Counted from the stretch's first letter, positions 17,140-25,897 are shown. The stretch is 64,000 bases of DNA from Porticoccaceae bacterium (GCA_023228865.1 JALOAH010000009.1:5949-69948), one strand, 5' to 3'. Translations and numbers: made by a program. Notes: a model not told the origin generated them from the sequence alone.

Positions 17140-17472
17140 ATGGCGAAACTTCCAGTCTACAAGGTCATTTTTTTCAACCAGGGGCAGGTTTATGAAATCT
17201 ATGCCCGCCAGGTGTATCAGAGTGATTTGTGGGGTTTTCTCGAAATTGAAGAGTTTGTCTTTGGCGAGCGCACCCAGGTGATTGTCGATCCTGCGGAGGA
17301 AAAACTGAAAAACGAATTTGCCTCCATCAAGCGCAGTTTTATTCCCATGAATGCGGTGATTCGCATCGACGAAGTAGACAAGGAAGGCACCTGTAAAATC
17401 ACCGATGCCAAAGGCAGCAACGTCGCCCAGTTTCCCTTTCCCCCGATAGCCCCCAGGCCAAAAAGCGATTGA
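17140..17472 (+). CDS. DUF1820 family protein
   Basis: A 110-residue soluble protein opening MAKLPVYKVIFFNQGQVYEI, with EIEEFVFGERTQVIVDPAEE and KRSFIPMNAVIRIDEVDKEG. These features fit DUF1820, a small single-domain family conserved in gammaproteobacteria with no assigned function. The ATG at 17140 follows the poor context GATTGCT; a longer frame begins at 17026 but runs through the tandem 12-bp repeats and lacks family similarity. The C-terminus (FPFPPIAPRPKSD) is proline-rich. Confidence 0.85.
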   Translation: MAKLPVYKVIFFNQGQVYEIYARQVYQSDLWGFLEIEEFVFGERTQVIVDPAEEKLKNEFASIKRSFIPMNAVIRIDEVDKEGTCKITDAKGSNVAQFPFPPIAPRPKSD

Positions 17473-17553
17473 TTTGCGCTGAGGCCATTGCCCACTGCGG
17501 AAGTTGGCAATATATTGACGATATGCGCTTGATCACAGACTGGCGCCCATGGG

Positions 17554-17579
17554 GTTGACACAATAGCCTATTGTTAACA
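17554..17579. promoter_or_regulatory. Palindromic site upstream of the small membrane protein gene
   Basis: ACAATAGCCTATTGT (17560-17574) is a 15-bp perfect palindrome (odd centre). It sits inside the wider imperfect repeat TTGACACAATAG...CTATTGTTAA, and TTGACA at its left edge could be a -35 box. It lies 30 bp before the gene at 17604 and looks like a dimeric repressor site, but no regulator can be named. Confidence 0.4.
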
Positions 17580-17603
17580 GCTGTCATCGACAGAGGAACA
17601 GCG

Positions 17604-17873
17604 ATGGCCAAGTCCCTGACTGTTTTCCTGGCATTAATGCTCTTTTATATGTTTTATCCTTTTTGGGATCTCTACGTTCGCGACGATCCCTTTGCCGACC
17701 GCTATCAATCTTCTCTAAAGGGCTTCTGGAGCCACGACCGCTGTGTGGAAGCCGCCAGGGCGCAGAAAACCTATGATTATCGCTGCCGCAAACGCACCAA
17801 TTTTGCTTCTCTGCTCGGCACGGCGCAAAAATTCGGTGACAGCGGGATAGGCAGAAACGAGGTAGAAGAGTAA
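17604..17873 (+). CDS. Small exported or membrane-anchored protein of unknown function
   Basis: An 89-residue protein with a hydrophobic N-terminal segment (SLTVFLALMLFYMFYPFWDLY) that could be a signal anchor. A short extracytoplasmic domain follows, with a pair of cysteines (DRCVEAARAQ and YDYRCRKRT) that could form a disulfide. The ATG at 17604 is chosen because AGAGGAACA precedes it; an in-frame start at 17571 would cut into the palindromic site. I recognise no family. The downstream cmoM gene begins 35 bp after its stop. Confidence 0.6.
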   Translation: MAKSLTVFLALMLFYMFYPFWDLYVRDDPFADRYQSSLKGFWSHDRCVEAARAQKTYDYRCRKRTNFASLLGTAQKFGDSGIGRNEVEE

Positions 17874-17908
17874 ATTGCCCCGTTCCTTTCCTGTGCCAGC
17901 TGCTGCCT

Positions 17909-18712
17909 ATGACCACTGATCGCAACTTCGACGATCTCGCCCACCGTTTCAAACGCAATGTTTACGACAGGCTCAAAGGGCAAATTCGCCTCGCAGTGCT
18001 AAAGCGCGATCTTGGTGAATCTATTCCGGGCTTTGGCGGCCTTGGCGACACGCCTGAAGTAGTTGGTGAGCGTTCCCGTGCTGAGTTGCAGGTGCTGGAT
18101 GCGGGCGGCGGCCAGGGGCAGCTGGCGGTGGAGCTGGCGCGCCTGGGTCACAATGTCGATCTCTGCGATATTTCCGCCAATATGCTCGAGCTGGCGCGGG
18201 ACTTGTTTGCCAGTCAGTCCCAGCGGGGCAATTTTATCCATGACAGCATTCAAAACCATTGTCAGCGCCACCCCGCAGGTTACGATGTGGTGCTCTGTCA
18301 CGCTGTTCTGGAGTGGGTGGCACAGCCTCAAGCCCTGTTGGAAGCGTTGCTGTTGGCATTAAAACCCGGGGGCTATTTGTCGCTGACGTTTTACAACGTC
18401 AACGGCATTGTCATGAAAAATCTGCTGCGCGCCAATTTCAGCAAAATCATCAATGGCGATTATCGGGGCTATCGCGGCAGTTTGACGCCGACCTGGCCGC
18501 GGCATATTGACGAGGTTAGAGGCTGGCTGGCCAGGTTTGAGCTTGCGCCGATCTGTCACAGTGGGATTCGCTGTTTTCATGATTATATTCTCGAGCCGGA
18601 GCACCGCCTGGTAAATCCACAACAGCAGTTGGATCTTGAACTCAAACTTTCCAGGGAGGAGCCTTTCCGCTCCCTCGGCCGCTATATCCATTTGTTGGTA
18701 CGCAAAATCTAG
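17909..18712 (+). CDS. cmoM: tRNA 5-carboxymethoxyuridine methyltransferase CmoM
   Basis: A 267-residue class I SAM methyltransferase matching CmoM (formerly SmtA), which methylates cmo5U34 to mcmo5U in certain tRNAs. Family marks are the opening DRNFDDLAHRFKRNVYDRLK, the SAM loop VLDAGGGQGQLAVELA, CDISANMLELARDLF, HAVLEWVAQPQALLEALL, LSLTFYNVNGIVMKNLL, and the C-terminal SGIRCFHDYI and SLGRYIHLLVRK. Its neighbour is unrelated cysZ on the other strand. The cmoA/cmoB genes making the substrate are not in view. Confidence 0.92.
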   Translation: MTTDRNFDDLAHRFKRNVYDRLKGQIRLAVLKRDLGESIPGFGGLGDTPEVVGERSRAELQVLDAGGGQGQLAVELARLGHNVDLCDISANMLELARDLFASQSQRGNFIHDSIQNHCQRHPAGYDVVLCHAVLEWVAQPQALLEALLLALKPGGYLSLTFYNVNGIVMKNLLRANFSKIINGDYRGYRGSLTPTWPRHIDEVRGWLARFELAPICHSGIRCFHDYILEPEHRLVNPQQQLDLELKLSREEPFRSLGRYIHLLVRKI

Positions 18713-18725
18713 CCCGGCCTATTTT

Positions 18726-18748
18726 GTAGGAGCCAGCCTGCTGGCGAA
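18726..18748. repeat. REP-like palindrome, second copy
   Basis: GTAGGAGCCAGCCTGCTGGC starting 14 bp after the cmoM stop repeats the core of the element at 8884-8912. The GCCAGC/GCTGGC arms form a short hairpin that could stabilise the cmoM mRNA end. Confidence 0.65.
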
Positions 18749-18773
18749 TGGGCGGTGATGGAAGAAGGTGCGA

Positions 18774-18864
18774 GCTACAAGCGCCGAGCTTCAAGGGGCA
18801 TATCAATCACGCTCGGCGCTTGCAGTCAAGCTTCTACACCTCCTTGGCGCTCGGCGTTTGTAGC
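18774..18864. repeat. Inverted repeat spanning the 3' end of cysZ
   Basis: GCTACAAGCGCCGAGC (18774-18789) pairs with GCTCGGCGTTTGTAGC (18849-18864) at 15 of 16 positions. A third partial arm, GCTCGGCGCTTGCAG, lies near 18811. The right arm is translated: it encodes the last residues of CysZ. The structure may also be the transcription end for the convergent cmoM and cysZ genes. Confidence 0.6.
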
Positions 18865-19577
18865 TTCAGCCATAAAGCCGTGCCGCCAGCGACGGCGGCG
18901 GGTATGGCCAGCAGATTAAACAGTGGAATTGAGGCGGCCAGCGCCGCGGCAGAGCCAAATGACAGGTAGGTGATGCGGCTTTTTTTCATGCTCTGGCGCA
19001 TTTGGGTGAAACCGATCTGGTTGTTGTCGGCGGCGTAGTCGATATTTTCCAGCGCCAGCGACCAGGCGCTCCACAGAAACCAGATGACGGGCACGGCAAC
19101 GCCAATCACGGGAATAAAGTAGAGGGGCAGAGATACCAGAATCAACAGCAACAGCCGCGGCAAGAGATAGCCCAGTTTTTGTATTTCCCTGGTCAGGGTG
19201 CGTTTTGCCATGATCATAAAACTGTTAAAGGTCAGCGCTGTTTCTGCCGCGTTGCCCGAGAGGTGCGCCTGCACCCGTTCGGCGAGGAGACCGTAAAAAG
19301 GTGCGGCGATAATGTTGCTGATCATGGCAAAGCTGTAGCCGTAGATCACCAGCCACAGAATGCCGACAACTACCCACAACAGCCACAGCAGCCAGTCAAG
19401 CCAGGCGGCCAGGTGCTCATCGAGCCAGTTGGCGGCGACGGCAAGTTGATCGATCAATAACCAGCTGAGGAGGGAAAACAGCACCAGGTTGACCAGCACC
19501 GGGATGATGACAAAGAGGCGAATACGGGGCTGGTTGAGCAGTTTGAGGCCGACAACAAAATAGCGGAAACCCGACAT
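18834..19577 (-). CDS. cysZ: Sulfate transporter CysZ
   Basis: A 247-residue inner-membrane protein with the CysZ pattern: FRYFVVGLKLLNQPRIRLFV at the N-terminus, a long paired membrane helix (LVNLVLFSLLSWLLIDQL), IISNIIAAPFYGLLAERVQAH, PVIGVAVPVIWFLWSAWSLA and a C-terminal IPLFNLLAIPAAVAGGTALW. CysZ brings sulfate into the cytoplasm for cysteine synthesis, which fits cysE elsewhere in the window. The final residues (QTPSAKEV) are encoded by an intergenic repeat arm, so the original C-terminus appears to have been replaced. darP ends 31 bp upstream and is probably in the same transcript. Confidence 0.93.
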   Translation of the reverse strand: MSGFRYFVVGLKLLNQPRIRLFVIIPVLVNLVLFSLLSWLLIDQLAVAANWLDEHLAAWLDWLLWLLWVVVGILWLVIYGYSFAMISNIIAAPFYGLLAERVQAHLSGNAAETALTFNSFMIMAKRTLTREIQKLGYLLPRLLLLILVSLPLYFIPVIGVAVPVIWFLWSAWSLALENIDYAADNNQIGFTQMRQSMKKSRITYLSFGSAAALAASIPLFNLLAIPAAVAGGTALWLKLQTPSAKEV

Positions 19578-19607
19578 CTTCGTACTCCTTTGTGGCGAAG
19601 GGGCGCT

Positions 19608-20138
19608 TTACTGGGGGGCGTCCGGCGCCATGGACAGGTTTTCTCTGAGAAAGCGGAACAGTTTGCGGCTGGCGGTGGGGGGCTTCTGCAGGCTTTGCTC
19701 CTTTTGCGCCTGGCGCACCAGGTTGCGCAGCTGCTGAATATCCACAGTCGGATATTCGTCAAGGAATTGGGTGATAGCGTCGCTGCCCCCGCTGATCAGT
19801 TGATCCCGCAACTGTTCCAGGCGGTGAAAATGATGGCGATAGATTTTGTTTTCCTGATCGATTTTTTCCAGTTCCGCCCTGATGTTGGCAACGGCTTCCC
19901 TGGGCATGTTTTTGCCGATGAACTGGAGTTGACGGCGCCTGGCTTCGTTGTGCTTGAGGCGTTTATAAAGCGCCATGGCGTCGCGCATGTCTTCCGAAAG
20001 AGGCATGCGGGCAAAATGGCTGTCTGGCAGCGCCATCAGCTCCTTACCCAGTTGCTGAAGCGCCTGCATTTCCCGTTTGAGTTCGGATTTACTGGGCGGT
20101 TGCGGGCAGTCGTTTTGATATTGTTCCGAATCAGCCAT
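19608..20138 (-). CDS. darP: Dual-action ribosomal maturation protein DarP (YjgA)
   Basis: A 176-residue helical, highly charged protein of the DUF615 family: SKSELKREMQALQQLGKELM, RRRQLQFIGKNMPREAVANI, and a C-terminal SRKLFRFLRENL. The E. coli homologue binds late 50S precursors and helps both maturation and control of the peptidyl-transferase centre. The ATG at 20138 is preferred over an upstream GTG-like codon because it overlaps the 3' end of mgtE by 8 bp and gives the usual acidic N-terminus (MADSEQYQNDCPQPPSKSEL). Confidence 0.92.
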   Translation of the reverse strand: MADSEQYQNDCPQPPSKSELKREMQALQQLGKELMALPDSHFARMPLSEDMRDAMALYKRLKHNEARRRQLQFIGKNMPREAVANIRAELEKIDQENKIYRHHFHRLEQLRDQLISGGSDAITQFLDEYPTVDIQQLRNLVRQAQKEQSLQKPPTASRKLFRFLRENLSMAPDAPQ

Positions 20139-21480
20139 AAAACACCGTGGCAAGGCCTAAAAAGGCAAAAAATCCCATCACATCAGTGACTGTAGTCAGC
20201 GCCATGCTGCCGGCAAGGGCGGGATCAATCCGCAGCGCTTTCAATGCTACAGGAAGTACAGCCCCGGCAATGGCGGCGGTAATAAGATTGATCGCCATGG
20301 CCGCAGCGATGACCAGGCCTATAATGGCGTCAGAAAACCACAGCGAAGCGACTATGCCGATCAGAGTCGCCAACAGCATGCCGTTGATGGCGCCGACAAT
20401 AAACTCTTTACTGAACAGCCAGCGCAAATTGTTTCGGCTGATTTGTCCCAGCGCCAGACCTCTGACGACCACGGTGAGCGTTTGGTGGCCTGCGACGCCG
20501 CCCATGTTGGCAACGATGGGCATTAACACAGCCAAAGCGACGACTTTTTCAATGGTGTCGGCAAAGAGATTGACCACAGAGGACGCGAGCAGGCAGGCGC
20601 AAAGATTGACACATAGCCATAGTGCGCGGCCGGGAGCAGCGCGGCGGACGGATGAAAAGGTTTCTTCCTCATCGCTGAGGCCGCCAAGGCCGAGGAGAGA
20701 GTGGTCGGCATCTTCAAGAATAACATCGACCACGTCGTCGATGGTGATGCGGCCAAGAAGTTTGCCGTCGCTGCTGATCACAGGTGCTGATACCCAGTCG
20801 TTGCGCTCAAACAATTTCGCAACTTCAGAGTCCGACATTGTCGATGGAATTGCTTCCACGTCCGTTAGCATCAATTCCCGCACAGTGATATTGGGGCTGC
20901 TGGTAAGCAGTTTGCGAATAGGCAGAATACCCAGGAACATATCATTGCGATTAACCACGAAGAGATTGTCGGTGACTTCGGGGATCTCTTCGTGGCGGCG
21001 CAGGTAGCGCAGCACCACATCCAGGGTGAGGTCAGGGCGGACAGTAATGGTGTCCGTATTCATCAAACCACCAGCGGTGTACTGGTCGTAGGTGAGGATA
21101 CTCTCAACCCGGTGGCGATCCTGGGCGCTCATGGCCTGAAGCACTTCCGGAATCACCTGATCCGGCAGCTGCTGCATGATGTCGGCGATATCGTCCGGGT
21201 CGAGATCCTCAAACATGGAGGCAATTTCGGCGCTGTCCATGCCGCTGAGGAATTCCTGCTGAACCTGTTCGCTCAGCTCGCCGATCACCTCGCCTTCAAA
21301 TTCCTCGTCGAGCAATTCCCAGAGAATGCGGCGCGCTTTGGGGGGCGCCGATTCAATATGGTGGGCGATGTCGGGAATGGGCAGGTTGTTGAGCATGTGG
21401 CCAAGGCGCTTCAAGTCCGCGGGATCGACAATCTGGTCGATCTTGGCGAGAAGGGAAAGTTGGCTAGCCTTGGTTGCCAC
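20131..21480 (-). CDS. mgtE: Magnesium transporter MgtE
   Basis: A 449-residue gated Mg2+ channel/transporter. The acidic N-domain (residues about 20-130) has MFEDLDPDDIADIMQQLP. It is followed by a CBS pair (YTAGGLMNTDTITVRPDLT, then DNLFVVNRNDMFLGILPIRKLL and WVSAPVISSDGKLLGRITIDDVVDVI), a connecting helix (DHSLLGLGGLSDEEE) and five transmembrane helices with the pore signature MPIVANMGGVAGHQTLTV. Mg2+ binding to the N and CBS domains closes the pore in characterised homologues. It precedes darP and overlaps it by 8 bp. Confidence 0.96.
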   Translation of the reverse strand: MATKASQLSLLAKIDQIVDPADLKRLGHMLNNLPIPDIAHHIESAPPKARRILWELLDEEFEGEVIGELSEQVQQEFLSGMDSAEIASMFEDLDPDDIADIMQQLPDQVIPEVLQAMSAQDRHRVESILTYDQYTAGGLMNTDTITVRPDLTLDVVLRYLRRHEEIPEVTDNLFVVNRNDMFLGILPIRKLLTSSPNITVRELMLTDVEAIPSTMSDSEVAKLFERNDWVSAPVISSDGKLLGRITIDDVVDVILEDADHSLLGLGGLSDEEETFSSVRRAAPGRALWLCVNLCACLLASSVVNLFADTIEKVVALAVLMPIVANMGGVAGHQTLTVVVRGLALGQISRNNLRWLFSKEFIVGAINGMLLATLIGIVASLWFSDAIIGLVIAAAMAINLITAAIAGAVLPVALKALRIDPALAGSMALTTVTDVMGFFAFLGLATVFYG

Positions 21481-21571
21481 GGGGAAACTGCCTGTCTGCG
21501 AGGGGAACAGGCGCTATTCTACGGGTAGAGGGTGATCGGTGCTACCTACTTGTGCCTGTAAATGAGTAGGG

Positions 21572-21841
21572 TTACTGCTCTTCGCCGAAGCGGTTGTCGA
21601 TAAGGGATCTGACGGCTTCGTGGGCGTGGCTTTCATCGCCACCGTCAAATTGAAAGTGGAGAGTTGTGCCCTGGCTGGCGGCCAGCAACATCAGTGACAT
21701 GACACTTTTGGCGTCCACCAGTTTGCCGTTTTTGCCGGTTTTGATGGCGCAGCCAAAACGACCCGCAGTGGAAGCGAGTTTGGCGGCAGCTCTGGCGTGC
21801 AAGCCGAGCTTGTTGATGATGGTAAGTTCAGTCTCGATCAT
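21572..21841 (-). CDS. ptsO: Nitrogen-PTS phosphocarrier NPr (HPr-like)
   Basis: An 89-residue HPr-family protein. His15 in NKLGLHARAAAKL is the phosphorylated residue and SVMSLMLLAASQGT carries the regulatory-site serine position. In the nitrogen PTS it passes phosphate from PtsP to EIIA-Ntr. The ATG at 21841 gives His at position 15; a frame extending to 21907 lacks family similarity. It is the last gene of the rpoN-hpf-ptsN-rapZ-ptsO cluster and lies 43 bp after rapZ. Confidence 0.95.
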   Translation of the reverse strand: MIETELTIINKLGLHARAAAKLASTAGRFGCAIKTGKNGKLVDAKSVMSLMLLAASQGTTLHFQFDGGDESHAHEAVRSLIDNRFGEEQ

Positions 21842-21884
21842 GGTTACATAAAAACCTGAGATCGCTTTTCTGTCAAGAAAATAT

Positions 21885-22775
21885 TCATTCCATTGAAGGG
21901 CTTGCATGATCCAACTCGCGGTGGCGAACCTGAACGTAGGGATAATCCGCAGCGAAATGCCGCCACAGGCGATTGGCCAGATAGACAGAGCGGTGCTGAC
22001 CGCCGGTGCAGCCGATGGCGATGGTCAGGTAGCTGCGATTGGTGGCGGCAAAGCGCGGCAGCCAACGGCTGAGAAAACCCACCAGATCGGCAAGCATGGC
22101 CGCCACTTCGACCTGGGATTCGAGAAAAACGATGACCTCGTGGTCGTTGCCGGTGAGTTGCCGCAGTTCCGGTTTCCAGTAGGGGTTGGGCAGGCTGCGA
22201 ACGTCAAAAACAAAGTCGGCATCCAGGGGAACCCCGTGCTTGAAACCGAAGGAGGTAAAGAGAATGGCCATTTCGCCGTGGCTGTCGGGAACCGTCTGTT
22301 TTTTGATCAGATCCCGAAGCTGGTGGAGGGTCATATTGCTGGTATCGATCTGGCGGCTGGCGATGGCCACTATGGGGTCGAGCAGTTCCCTTTCCATGGC
22401 GAGCGCCTGGGGTAAATCCACCTGATCCGATGTCAGGGGGTGGCGGCGGCGGGTTTCACTGTAGCGACGCAACAAAATCGGTGTGCGGGCATCGAGAAAA
22501 AGTACTTCGCAGTCGACGCCGGACTCCCGCAACTGGTCGAGAATGTGCGGCAGTGGATCCAGTTTGCCGAGGAGGTTGCGGGCATCTATGCCCACGGCGA
22601 TGCGGCTGACATTGCCCTTGGCCAGCTGCAATTCGGCAAATAGCGCGGGCAGCAGGTTGGCCGGCAGGTTGTCGATGCAGGTAAATCCCAGGTCTTCAAG
22701 GACATGGAGAGCGGTGCTCTTGCCGGAGCCAGAGCGCCCGCTGACAACCACTAACCTCATGTGCCCATTGGTCAT
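21885..22775 (-). CDS. rapZ: RNase adapter protein RapZ
   Basis: A 296-residue protein with Walker A SGRSGSGKSTALHVLEDLGF and Walker B-like EVLFLDARTPILLRRYSETR in the N-terminal P-loop domain. The C-terminal domain carries VIVFLESQVEVAAMLADLVG and IAIGCTGGQHRSVYLANRL. In enterobacteria RapZ delivers the GlmZ sRNA to RNase E and senses glucosamine-6-phosphate. The ATG overlaps the ptsN stop by 4 bp (ATGA); an internal Met 5 codons on is the alternative start. Confidence 0.96.
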   Translation of the reverse strand: MTNGHMRLVVVSGRSGSGKSTALHVLEDLGFTCIDNLPANLLPALFAELQLAKGNVSRIAVGIDARNLLGKLDPLPHILDQLRESGVDCEVLFLDARTPILLRRYSETRRRHPLTSDQVDLPQALAMERELLDPIVAIASRQIDTSNMTLHQLRDLIKKQTVPDSHGEMAILFTSFGFKHGVPLDADFVFDVRSLPNPYWKPELRQLTGNDHEVIVFLESQVEVAAMLADLVGFLSRWLPRFAATNRSYLTIAIGCTGGQHRSVYLANRLWRHFAADYPYVQVRHRELDHASPSME

Positions 22776-23233
22776 GAAGGGTTTGGAGCTATAGCCAGAT
22801 TGTAAAGTTCACGGTTGCTGGTGGCGCTGCGCAGCTTGTTGCGGTAGCTTTCTTCCTGCATAAGTTCGGCAATTGCGGAGAGGGCTTCCAGATGTTCCTG
22901 ATTGTGTTCCTCGGGAACGATGAGGGCAAAGATTAAATCCACAGGCTCGCCATCGATGGCGTCAAAATCCACTTTGTCGGTGAGTTTCAGAAGCGCCCCG
23001 GTGATCTCGGTGCAGTTTTTCACCCGGCAGTGGGGAATCGCTACGCCGTGACCAATGCCAGTACTGCCGAGGCGCTCTCTCTCAAGGAGTTTTTGATAGA
23101 TGGCATCCGCATCGCTGTGGCTGCCATCGGCATCATTGAGAAACGTTGACAGGTATTCCAAAACGCGTTTTTTGCTCACGCCCTGAACCTTGTACTGGCT
23201 GTGTTCAGGGCTGAGAATTTGTTCAATTTTCAT
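22772..23233 (-). CDS. ptsN: Nitrogen-regulatory EIIA protein PtsN
   Basis: A 153-residue EIIA-Ntr. The active-site histidine is His68 in TGIGHGVAIPHCRV. It is followed by VDFDAIDGEPVDLIFALIVP and EEHNQEHLEALSAIAELM, typical of the family. Phosphorylation by NPr controls potassium and nitrogen-related targets in other bacteria. It sits between hpf (9 bp upstream) and rapZ (4-bp overlap) in the canonical rpoN downstream cluster. Confidence 0.96.
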   Translation of the reverse strand: MKIEQILSPEHSQYKVQGVSKKRVLEYLSTFLNDADGSHSDADAIYQKLLERERLGSTGIGHGVAIPHCRVKNCTEITGALLKLTDKVDFDAIDGEPVDLIFALIVPEEHNQEHLEALSAIAELMQEESYRNKLRSATSNRELYNLAIAPNPS

Positions 23234-23242
23234 AAAGTACGA

Positions 23243-23530
23243 TTAGTGACCCCGGTGTTTTTCCTTGTGCTTGATGAGCTGGCGATCAAGCTTGTCGGTG
23301 AGGCTGTCGATGGCGGCATAAAGATCTTCGTGTTCAGCGTTGGCAAATAATTCGCCGCCTGTGACATGGATGGTGGCTTCTGCTTTCTGAATCAGCTTGT
23401 CCACGGAAAGGATGACATTGGTGGTGGTGATGCTGTCGTTGTGTTTTTCCAGGCGCGATAGTTTGCTGATTACATAATCGCGAATGGCGTCAGTGATGTC
23501 GAGGTGATGTCCACTGATGTTGAGTTGCAT
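23243..23530 (-). CDS. hpf: Ribosome hibernation promoting factor (short form)
   Basis: A 95-residue short-type HPF/YhbH. Sequence marks are MQLNISGHHLDITDAIRDYV, LSRLEKHNDSITTTNVIL and EDLYAAIDSLTDKLDRQLIK with the basic tail HKEKHRGH. It binds the 30S subunit in stationary phase; the short form acts with RMF to form 100S dimers in E. coli. It follows rpoN by 45 bp. Confidence 0.95.
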   Translation of the reverse strand: MQLNISGHHLDITDAIRDYVISKLSRLEKHNDSITTTNVILSVDKLIQKAEATIHVTGGELFANAEHEDLYAAIDSLTDKLDRQLIKHKEKHRGH

Positions 23531-23575
23531 TGTTGCGCTCCTTTTGTAGTACAGAAAGGTAAAAAGTACAGAAGT

Positions 23576-25021
23576 TTAAGTGCAAGCCACTTGTTTAAAG
23601 CGCTTGCGTTCGCTCGAAGTGGGAATGCCCATGGCCTCCCGGTATTTCGCGACTGTGCGCCGGGCAACCTGAATACCTTTGTCGTCAAAAAGGTCGGCGA
23701 TTTTGTTGTCGCTCAGGGGTTTGCTCGGATTTTCCTCGGCAATCATTTTTTTCAGCATAGCGCGAATTGCCGTCGACGAACACTCGCCCCCGGCGTTGGT
23801 GCTGACATGACTGGAGAAGAAGTATTTAAGTTCGAAGACTCCCTGGGGAGTATCCAGATATTTCTGTGTGGTGACGCGAGAAATTGTCGATTCGTGCAAT
23901 TCAAGGCGTTCGGCGATGTCGGCGAGAATCATAGGCTTCATGGCTTCGGGGCCGTGCTCAAGAAAGCTTCTCTGCATTTCGACGATACAGGTGGCCACCC
24001 TCAACAGGGTTTCGTTGCGACTCTCGAGGCTGCGCAGAAACCAGCGGGCTTCCTGCAGCTGGTTGCGCAGAAAGGTGTTGTCGTCGCTGTTGTCGGCTCG
24101 TCTCACCAAATCGGCATATTGCTGGTTGATGCTGATTTTGGGCGTTATATCGGAATTCAGCGTCACATACCAGACGCCCAGGTGTTTCTGTACCCGCGCA
24201 TCGGGAACCACATACTCCGCTTCCGTATTGCTGATCTGTTCACCGGGTTTGGGGTTGAGGGTTTGCACCAGGCGAATGGCTTCGTTGAGGGCTTCCTGGT
24301 CGTAACCGGTTTTTTTGCGCAGCTGGTTAAAGTCTCTGGCGGCCACCAGTTCCAAATGCTCTGTCACCAATGTAATGGCTTCGACAAGATAGGGAGTGTC
24401 CCGGGTGAACTGCCTGAGCTGGATAAGCAGGCATTCCTGAAGGCTGGTGGCGGCGATCCCCGGAGGGTCGAACTGCTGGACGCGGTGGAGCACGGCGACA
24501 ATTTCGTCGAGGTCTATGTCGAGGCCGGCAAAGGATTCGTGCAGTTCCTCAAGGGGCGCCGTCATAAAGCCCTGGTCGTTGATGGCGTCGATGATGGATT
24601 CGGCGATCAAGCGATCCTTGTCGGTCATCGGGGTCAGATTTAGCTGCCAGTAGAGATGATCCCAGAGGGAGTCGGTGACGGAGTGGAAGCTGTCGAAATC
24701 TCTGGTTTCCCCCTGGTTTTGGCTGGAGCCGGGGGCGGTTGGATAAATGTCATCCCAGCGGGCGTCGACGGGCAACTCTTCAGGAATAGGGGCGTCGTCC
24801 CAGGTTTTGTCGACGGTCATGGGGTCTTCGCCGGACTGGCTGTCAACGGGCTCGGGCTGTTCCAGCTCTTCAGAGAGTTCAAGGAGAGGATTGGAATAAA
24901 GCGCCTGTTGTATTTCCTGTTGCAGATCCAGGGAAGAGAGTTGCAGCAATTTTATGGCTTGCTGTAGCTGCGGGGTCATCGTCAGCTGCTGGCCAATCTT
25001 TAATTGCAGGTTTTGTCTCAT
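23576..25021 (-). CDS. rpoN: RNA polymerase sigma-54 factor
   Basis: A 481-residue sigma54. The N-terminal activator-interacting region is glutamine and leucine-rich (QNLQLKIGQQLTMTPQLQQA, LSSLDLQQEIQQALYSNPLL). An acidic region II follows, then the core-binding domain, the HTH (ADIAERLELHESTISRVTTQ) and the RpoN box ARRTVAKYRE near the C-terminus. The ATG at 25021 yields the canonical MRQNLQLKIGQQL start; a longer frame from 25087 is unlikely. The gene is between lptB (150-bp gap) and hpf, the arrangement known from most gammaproteobacteria. Confidence 0.97.
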   Translation of the reverse strand: MRQNLQLKIGQQLTMTPQLQQAIKLLQLSSLDLQQEIQQALYSNPLLELSEELEQPEPVDSQSGEDPMTVDKTWDDAPIPEELPVDARWDDIYPTAPGSSQNQGETRDFDSFHSVTDSLWDHLYWQLNLTPMTDKDRLIAESIIDAINDQGFMTAPLEELHESFAGLDIDLDEIVAVLHRVQQFDPPGIAATSLQECLLIQLRQFTRDTPYLVEAITLVTEHLELVAARDFNQLRKKTGYDQEALNEAIRLVQTLNPKPGEQISNTEAEYVVPDARVQKHLGVWYVTLNSDITPKISINQQYADLVRRADNSDDNTFLRNQLQEARWFLRSLESRNETLLRVATCIVEMQRSFLEHGPEAMKPMILADIAERLELHESTISRVTTQKYLDTPQGVFELKYFFSSHVSTNAGGECSSTAIRAMLKKMIAEENPSKPLSDNKIADLFDDKGIQVARRTVAKYREAMGIPTSSERKRFKQVACT

Positions 25022-25171
25022 TGAATCACTACGGCAAGGTGGAACATCTGTTACCGCCAGTGTAGCTTTGCCGATGACGACAAGCAATCATTGGCTCTTG
25101 CGGATAGCAAAAAATATGCCTGAATCCGCAAGCGCCCCTGGCGAGACAATGTTTTTCATGGCATTGAAAAA

Positions 25172-25897
25172 TTACAGGGTGAAATTCTCGCCGAGATAGA
25201 TTTTGCGAACCAGCGGATCGGCAAGAACTTCCCTGGAAGAACCTTTGGCGATTACCCTGCCTTCGCCAACAATATAGGCGGTTTCACAGATGTCGAGGGT
25301 TTCGCGAACATTGTGGTCGGTGATCAAAACCCCGATTCCCTTGTCTTTGAGGTGGCGGATAATCATTTTGATATCGTTCACCGATATGGGGTCGACCCCG
25401 GCAAAAGGCTCATCGAGGAGGATAAATTGAGGTTCAATGGCCAGCGCTCGAGCAATTTCCACCCGCCGCCGCTCGCCGCCGGAAAGGCTGACGCCCAGGG
25501 ATTTGCGCAAGTGGGCAATGTGAAATTCCTGCAGCAGGGTGTCGAGGCGTTCAAGTCTGCCAGCGCGGTCGAGATCCTTGCGGGTCTGCAGAATGGCGAG
25601 AATATTGTCCTCGACGCTGAGTTTGCGAAATACCGACGCTTCCTGAGGCAAATAGCCAATCCCCGCCCTGCCGCGGCCGTGCATGGAGAGGTGGGTGATT
25701 TCTTTGTTGTCGATAAAGACGCTGCCGCTATCTTCGTGAACCAGCCCCACAATCATGTAAAAGCAGGTGGTTTTGCCCGCACCGTTGGGGCCGAGCAGGC
25801 CGACGATCTGGCCGCTGTTCACTTCCAGGGAGACATCGATGATCACGGGGCGTTTTTTGTAACTTTTAGCCAGGTGAGTGGCGCGAAGCACGGCCAT
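25172..25897 (-). CDS. lptB: LPS export ABC transporter ATPase LptB
   Basis: A 241-residue ABC ATPase that powers extraction of LPS from the inner membrane with LptFG. Walker A is [20 protein letters not shown], the Q-loop region follows, the signature is [16 protein letters not shown] and Walker B is [33 protein letters not shown] contains the switch histidine. Its ATG shares one base with the lptA stop. It is part of the kdsD-lptC-lptA-lptB block. Confidence 0.97.
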   Translation of the reverse strand: MAVLRATHLAKSYKKRPVIIDVSLEVNSGQIVGLLGPNGAGKTTCFYMIVGLVHEDSGSVFIDNKEITHLSMHGRGRAGIGYLPQEASVFRKLSVEDNILAILQTRKDLDRAGRLERLDTLLQEFHIAHLRKSLGVSLSGGERRRVEIARALAIEPQFILLDEPFAGVDPISVNDIKMIIRHLKDKGIGVLITDHNVRETLDICETAYIVGEGRVIAKGSSREVLADPLVRKIYLGENFTL

